Source: an uncultured Arcobacter sp.
GTDB lineage: Bacteria > Campylobacterota > Campylobacteria > Campylobacterales > Arcobacteraceae
Direction of reading: 5' to 3'
Length of the DNA stretch: 10,648 nucleotides
NCBI GenBank assembly: GCA_913062735.1
Contig: CAJXWI010000037.1
Coordinates: forward strand, 1 to 10,648
The position numbers and the translations under genes were made by a program. The notes under the pieces are model-generated. The model worked only from the letters and a program-made list of their open reading frames with translations, searched no databases and had not been told where the DNA came from. How positions within the stretch are numbered: position 1 is the stretch's first letter; each line of letters starts with the position of its first letter. Positions 6,621 through 10,648 of the stretch are shown in pieces.

Positions 6621-9600
6621 ATGAATATAAAACTTCTCAAATTTGCTTTCTTAGCAGTGATATTTTGTAATGTTGCTGTTGATATTTCGCATAAAATCTT
6701 ACTTCAAAACATAGCTTTCAAAATCTTTGATGGCAGTGAACAAGTTGTATTAATTTCAATAATTAATGCATTAATACTGATACCTTTTTTATTATTTTTC
6801 TCAATATCCGCTTTTTTAAGTGATAAATATGATAGAAAAAATGTTTTGGTTTATGGTGCCGTTTCATCTTTTGCTTTGTCAATATTTATGGTAATTGCCT
6901 ATGCTATAGGAAGCTTTAATTTAGCAATGTTTGGAATATTTTTATTGGCGATTCAAAGTGCTATTTATTCTCCTGCTAAGTTTGGAATTATTATAAGTAT
7001 TTATAAAAAAGAGAACTTATCTCTAGGAAATTCTTTTGTTCAATCGATTTCAATGATTGCTATTTTATTTACAATGGGCTTATTCTCTTATGTTTTTGAA
7101 ACCTTATATGGAATTAACTCTTATGATTTGATAAACTCGCAAGATGAGCTTTTAAACAAATTTTTGCCTTTGACTTATTATATTGTTGCTATTGCTTTAC
7201 TTGAATTATGTGTTTCTTTTTTTATTTTAAAGAAAATTGATACAGGTTTTAAAGTAGATGAAAAAATTGTTTTTAACAGAGATAATTATTTCAAAGCCAA
7301 ACTTTTAAAAAACAATATAAAAGAGATTACAAATACAAGAGTACTTTTATTATCAATTCTTGGAATTTCAATTTTTTGGGCTATTTCACAAGGAATGTTG
7401 GCAGTATTTCCTGCGTATGCAAAAGAGTATTTAAATATTACCAGTGTATTTATAATTAATGCAATCCTTGGAGCTGCTGGTTTTGGAGTGGCTTTTGGAT
7501 CTTTTTTATATACAAGAATTTCAAAGAATTATATTGAAACAGGAAGTATTCCAATAGCAGCAGCTGGCTTGTGCTTAATGATATATTTAAGTGTAAATGT
7601 TGATTCTTCTTTTTCCTTGGCACTTATCTTTTTTGGTTTTGGTGTATGTGGGGGTTTATTTGTTGTTCCTCTAAATTCTTTACTGCAATTTAATGCAAAA
7701 TTTGAAAAACTAGGTACGGTTTTAGCGGGAAGTAACTATTTCCAATCCTTGTTTATGCTCTTGGTTTTAGTTCTTACTACCGTTGTTTCTTTTAATGGCT
7801 TAAATCCTAAAAGTACAATCTACTTATTATTGCTTTTAACTATACTTGGTGCTATTTATACAATAAGAAAACTTCCCTTATCAATGGTTCACTTTTTTGT
7901 TAAATTTGTTGTTGGATTAAAATATAAACTAGAAGTTACAGGGATTTCTAATATCCCTTCTACTGGGGGTTTATTACTTTTGGGAAATCACGTTTCTTGG
8001 TTAGATTGGGCAATTATTCAAATGGCAACGCCTAGAGATATCAAGTTTGTAATGGATAAAGGAATTTATAATAAGTGGTATTTAAAATGGTTCTTAAACT
8101 TTTTTGAAGTGCTTCCTATTTCTTCAACGTCAAGTAAGAGTAGTATTAAACAAATTGCGCAAGAATTGGATGCAGGAAATGTAGTTGTTTTATTCCCAGA
8201 AGGTGCAATTACTAGAAATGGACATTTAGGAGAGTTTAAAAAGGGTTTTGAACTTATTTTAAAACAAACAAACTCTAATGTAAGTGTTCATGTTTTTTAC
8301 ATCAGAGGTTTATGGGAATCCATGTTTTCAAGGGCAAATAAAAAATTCATAGAATCGTACCGTACTAATATTGTTACGGTTTCTTTTTCAGAAAACATTC
8401 CAAAAGACTTAGCAAAAGCAGATTATGTAAAACACAGAGTGATGGATTTAACTATTGAGTCTTGGACTGAGCATATCAAAGTACTTAAAAGTATTCCCGA
8501 AGAAATATTTAATACCATGAAAGAAGTTAAAAACAATCTTATAGTTGCTGATTCTACGGGAATGGAATTATCAGGATATAAGTTTTTGACGGTTGCTATT
8601 TTATTTAAAAATTTACTTAAAAAAAGAATTAAGGGCCAAAATATTGGACTTTTAATTCCTTCTTCAGCTGCGGGTGCTTTTATTAATACCTCTGTTTTAA
8701 TGCTTGGAAAAACGGCTGTTAATATAAATTATACTGCTGATGTGGAATCCTTGATTAAATGTATTAATAGCGCAGAAATAAAATCTGTAGTGACCTCTAA
8801 AAGATTCATTGAAAAACTAAAAGATAGAGGACTGAATTTAGATCCCTTATTAGAAAAAGTAGAAGTGTTTTATTTAGAAGATTTAAAATCAGAAATTAAA
8901 AAAGTAAAAGGATTAATGACCTTAATAGCTGTTAAAATTCTTCCTACTAGCCTTTTAAAAGCCTTACACGTTAAAAAAGTACCTATTTCATCTAATGCTC
9001 TTATTATGTTCTCTTCAGGCTCTGAAGGTACGCCTAAAGGAATTGAACTCTCACATATGAATATTTTAGGAAATACCCAGCAAATAGCTTCGGTACTTAA
9101 TGTAAATGATGATGATACTGTTGTTGGTTCCTTACCTTTATTTCATGCTTTTGGTATTTGTGTTACTACTTTTTTTCCTTTAATTGAGGGGATTAAATTA
9201 GTGGCTCATCCCGATCCAACTGATGGTTATGAGCTTGGAAAATTGGTTAATAAATATAAAGCTACGGTTATGTGTGGAACATCAACATTTTTTAGATTGT
9301 ATATTATGAATAAAAAAGTGCATCCTTTAATGTTTGAATCTTTACGGTACAGTGTGGCAGGCGCTGAAAAATTATCTCAAAAAGTAAGAGATGATTTTAA
9401 AAGAAAATTTGGAAAAGTAATTATTGAAGGTTATGGAACTACAGAAACTTCACCTGTTGCTGCGTGTAACTTACCTGATATTCTAACACCGGAACTGGAT
9501 TTACAAGTGGGGAATAAACTTGGAACAGTGGGAATGCCACTTCCTGGTACCTCCATTAAAATAGTGGATCCACATACTTTTAAACCTTTAAGTATTGGGG

Positions 9601-10118
9601 AAGAAGGAATGGTATTAATTGGTGGCGTTCAAATAATGAAAGGTTACTTAAACAATGAAGCCAAAACAAACTCTGTTATAAAAAGTATTGATGGTAAATC
9701 TTGGTATGTTACAGGAGATAAGGGTAAGTTTGATAGTGATGGTTTTTTAAGTATCGTTGATAGGTATTCACGTTTTGCAAAACTTGCTGGCGAAATGGTT
9801 TCTTTAGGAGCCATTGAAGAAAAGTTATCTTTTATTATTGATAAAGAAGAAGTAGAATATGTAGCAACTACTGCTCCTGATGAAAAAAAAGGAGAAAAAG
9901 TTATTTTACTTATTTCTGGTTTTAATGAAGAAGAAATAAAAGAGCTAAAAATAAAAGTAATAAAAGCCTTTGATAATAAATTAATGATTCCTTCTTCTTA
10001 TGAAATAGTAGATGAAATACCTAAATTAGGCTCAGGAAAAAAAGATTATGGGAAAGCTAAGAAACTCTTAATTTCGAAAACACAGTCTTATGACTCTTGC
10101 TTTAAGATGGATTTATAA
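6621..10118 (+). CDS. LplT-Aas fusion: MFS lysophospholipid permease, PlsC acyltransferase, acyl-ACP synthetase
   Basis: This 1165-residue, three-part membrane protein is probably a bifunctional acyl-ACP synthetase/2-acylglycerophosphoethanolamine acyltransferase joined to a lysophospholipid flippase. Residues 1-415 form a major-facilitator domain of about 12 helices (loop FLSDKYDRKN, 65-74; LAIQSAIYSPAKFGI, 109-123). Residues 425-620 are a PlsC domain with NHVSWLD (456-462: His457 and Asp462, the HX4D catalytic pair) and FPEGAIT (525-531). Residues 640-1150 are an AMP-binding enzyme: FSSGSEGTPKG (797-807), YGTTE (938-942), YVTGDKG (1029-1035), and the C-terminal Lys likely K1141 in LGSGKKDYGKA. 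E. coli has separate adjacent lplT (397 aa) and aas (719 aa) genes; their sum is close to this length. The ATG is set by AAGGA (6611-6615) 5 bases upstream. The role is membrane phospholipid repair: import of lyso-lipid, acyl activation, and re-acylation. Lipid specificity is inferred. Confidence 0.92.
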   Translation: MNIKLLKFAFLAVIFCNVAVDISHKILLQNIAFKIFDGSEQVVLISIINALILIPFLLFFSISAFLSDKYDRKNVLVYGAVSSFALSIFMVIAYAIGSFNLAMFGIFLLAIQSAIYSPAKFGIIISIYKKENLSLGNSFVQSISMIAILFTMGLFSYVFETLYGINSYDLINSQDELLNKFLPLTYYIVAIALLELCVSFFILKKIDTGFKVDEKIVFNRDNYFKAKLLKNNIKEITNTRVLLLSILGISIFWAISQGMLAVFPAYAKEYLNITSVFIINAILGAAGFGVAFGSFLYTRISKNYIETGSIPIAAAGLCLMIYLSVNVDSSFSLALIFFGFGVCGGLFVVPLNSLLQFNAKFEKLGTVLAGSNYFQSLFMLLVLVLTTVVSFNGLNPKSTIYLLLLLTILGAIYTIRKLPLSMVHFFVKFVVGLKYKLEVTGISNIPSTGGLLLLGNHVSWLDWAIIQMATPRDIKFVMDKGIYNKWYLKWFLNFFEVLPISSTSSKSSIKQIAQELDAGNVVVLFPEGAITRNGHLGEFKKGFELILKQTNSNVSVHVFYIRGLWESMFSRANKKFIESYRTNIVTVSFSENIPKDLAKADYVKHRVMDLTIESWTEHIKVLKSIPEEIFNTMKEVKNNLIVADSTGMELSGYKFLTVAILFKNLLKKRIKGQNIGLLIPSSAAGAFINTSVLMLGKTAVNINYTADVESLIKCINSAEIKSVVTSKRFIEKLKDRGLNLDPLLEKVEVFYLEDLKSEIKKVKGLMTLIAVKILPTSLLKALHVKKVPISSNALIMFSSGSEGTPKGIELSHMNILGNTQQIASVLNVNDDDTVVGSLPLFHAFGICVTTFFPLIEGIKLVAHPDPTDGYELGKLVNKYKATVMCGTSTFFRLYIMNKKVHPLMFESLRYSVAGAEKLSQKVRDDFKRKFGKVIIEGYGTTETSPVAACNLPDILTPELDLQVGNKLGTVGMPLPGTSIKIVDPHTFKPLSIGEEGMVLIGGVQIMKGYLNNEAKTNSVIKSIDGKSWYVTGDKGKFDSDGFLSIVDRYSRFAKLAGEMVSLGAIEEKLSFIIDKEEVEYVATTAPDEKKGEKVILLISGFNEEEIKELKIKVIKAFDNKLMIPSSYEIVDEIPKLGSGKKDYGKAKKLLISKTQSYDSCFKMDL

Positions 10119-10131
10119 ATCTATCTTAAAG
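10100..10131. terminator. Long hairpin spanning the stop codon of the lplT-aas fusion gene
   Basis: CTTTAAGATGGATTTA (10100-10115) pairs with TAAATCTATCTTAAAG (10116-10131), one G-U pair in 16. The TAA stop lies in the right arm. No T tract follows on either strand, so it may be a terminator, an RNA-stability stem, or a coincidence of coding constraint and AT richness. The near-perfect symmetry is directly visible. Confidence 0.45.
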
Positions 10132-10162
10132 TAAAAGAATCTTTAAAAATCTTAAGAATGTA

Positions 10163-10183
10163 TATAATTTAACTCGTTATAAT
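10163..10183 (+). promoter_or_regulatory. Candidate -10 elements upstream of the reductase-like gene
   Basis: Two perfect TATAAT hexamers occur at 10163-10168 and 10178-10183. The region is AT-rich and neither has a clear -35 at the right distance, so the promoter is plausible but not fixed. The second lies within the left arm of the inverted repeat at 10176-10213. The 106-base gap after the fusion gene suggests this gene has its own promoter. Confidence 0.4.
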
Positions 10184-10213
10184 TATTTTACTAACTATTA
10201 AAATATTTATAAC
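10176..10213. repeat. Imperfect 15-base inverted repeat just before the reductase-like gene
   Basis: GTTATAATTATTTTA (10176-10190) and TAAAATATTTATAAC (10199-10213) are inverted repeats matching at 14 of 15 positions, with an 8-base spacer (CTAACTAT). The element contains a TATAAT sequence and ends directly before the AAGGA ribosome binding site (10214-10218). It could be a regulator binding site or a leader RNA hairpin controlling translation. No regulator gene is in view. Confidence 0.5.
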
Positions 10214-10224
10214 AAGGAATAAGT

Positions 10225-10648
10225 ATGCTTCCTCATACCTCTAACAACCACACATCAAAAGATATACTCTTAACAGGATTAAATGAATTTTTAGGAAAAA
10301 GTGTATTAGAAGAATTATTAATAAAGTTTCCAACTTCTAGAATATTTTGTTTAATAGATTCTAAAACTCAAAAAATGTCATGTGAAAAACTTATTAATAA
10401 TTGTGCTTATAAAAACGTAAAATTATTAGATGGAAAAACTTCTCTTCCTCAGTTGGGCTTATGTAAAGAAGATTATATGTTTTGTGTAGAGAGCATAAAT
10501 TGTATTGTTCATTGTGAAGACTCTAGTTTTAAGCGTAAGATAAACAGTATTCAATCAAATATTCATATCTTAGATCTTATTAGAAATATTGAGCAACTTG
10601 GAAATAAAAAACCTGCCTTTATTTTTGTAAGTGCTGCATTGCCAAATA
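10225..10648 (+). CDS. Fatty acyl reductase-like SDR (NAD-binding domain), 5' part; cut by the right edge
   Basis: The ATG at 10225 has AAGGA (10214-10218) 6 bases upstream, and 141 codons are open to the edge. The N-terminus resembles the NAD-binding domain of fatty acyl-CoA reductases and thioester reductases (extended SDR fold). DILLTGLNEFLGKSVLEELL (13-32) aligns with the TGxxGFLG nucleotide loop; PTSRIFCLI (36-44) ends the second strand; VKLLDGKTSLPQLGL (65-79) resembles the V-x-GD segment; INCIVHCEDSSF (91-102) replaces the usual H-x-AA region; and FIFVSAALPN (132-141) resembles FVxVSTAxxN. The central Gly of the TGxxGxxG loop is Glu21, so the cofactor site may be altered. The YxxxK catalytic motif would lie beyond the edge, so activity cannot be judged. 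It follows the acyl-ACP synthetase fusion, which could supply acyl thioesters; that link is inference. Confidence 0.6.
   Translation, partial: MLPHTSNNHTSKDILLTGLNEFLGKSVLEELLIKFPTSRIFCLIDSKTQKMSCEKLINNCAYKNVKLLDGKTSLPQLGLCKEDYMFCVESINCIVHCEDSSFKRKINSIQSNIHILDLIRNIEQLGNKKPAFIFVSAALPN

Overview
The window is AT-rich, with A/T-heavy codons, AAGGA-type ribosome binding sites and tightly packed genes all on the + strand. The protein sequences and overall style suggest a member of the Campylobacterota, perhaps Arcobacter-like. The taxon is an inference from composition and protein style, not from a marker gene.

Layout. (1) Positions 1-366 hold the 3' end of a YiiM-like MOSC-domain gene whose start lies off the left edge. 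(2) Positions 367-591 are the longest gene-free stretch (225 bases). They contain a good promoter overlapped by a perfect 10+6+10 inverted repeat, the likely ArsR operator. (3) Positions 592-6530 form one compact, probably co-transcribed arsenic-resistance operon: arsR, a gamma-glutamylcyclotransferase-like gene, arsB, an mntP-like gene, a thioredoxin-type arsC, arsD, arsA and a rarD/EamA-family transporter. Gaps are -10 to 27 bases and several stops and starts overlap. (4) Positions 6621-10118 encode a 1165-residue fusion of an LplT-like lysophospholipid permease, a PlsC-type acyltransferase and an AMP-forming acyl-ACP synthetase (LplT-Aas). (5) From 10225 to the right edge is the start of a gene that resembles the NAD-binding domain of fatty acyl reductases, with an altered nucleotide-binding loop. 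It is preceded by a long imperfect inverted repeat.

How the genes work together. ArsR should repress the operon until As(III)/Sb(III) binds its C-x-C site. ArsC reduces arsenate to arsenite using thioredoxin. ArsD carries arsenite to ArsA, and the ArsA ATPase drives export through ArsB. The two extra genes inside the operon, the GGCT-like enzyme and the MntP-like transporter, are not part of the classical arsRDABC set and are the most interesting accessory components. The last two genes concern membrane lipids: lysophospholipid uptake and re-acylation, then possibly acyl-thioester reduction. No tRNA, rRNA, CRISPR array, insertion sequence or integrase was seen.
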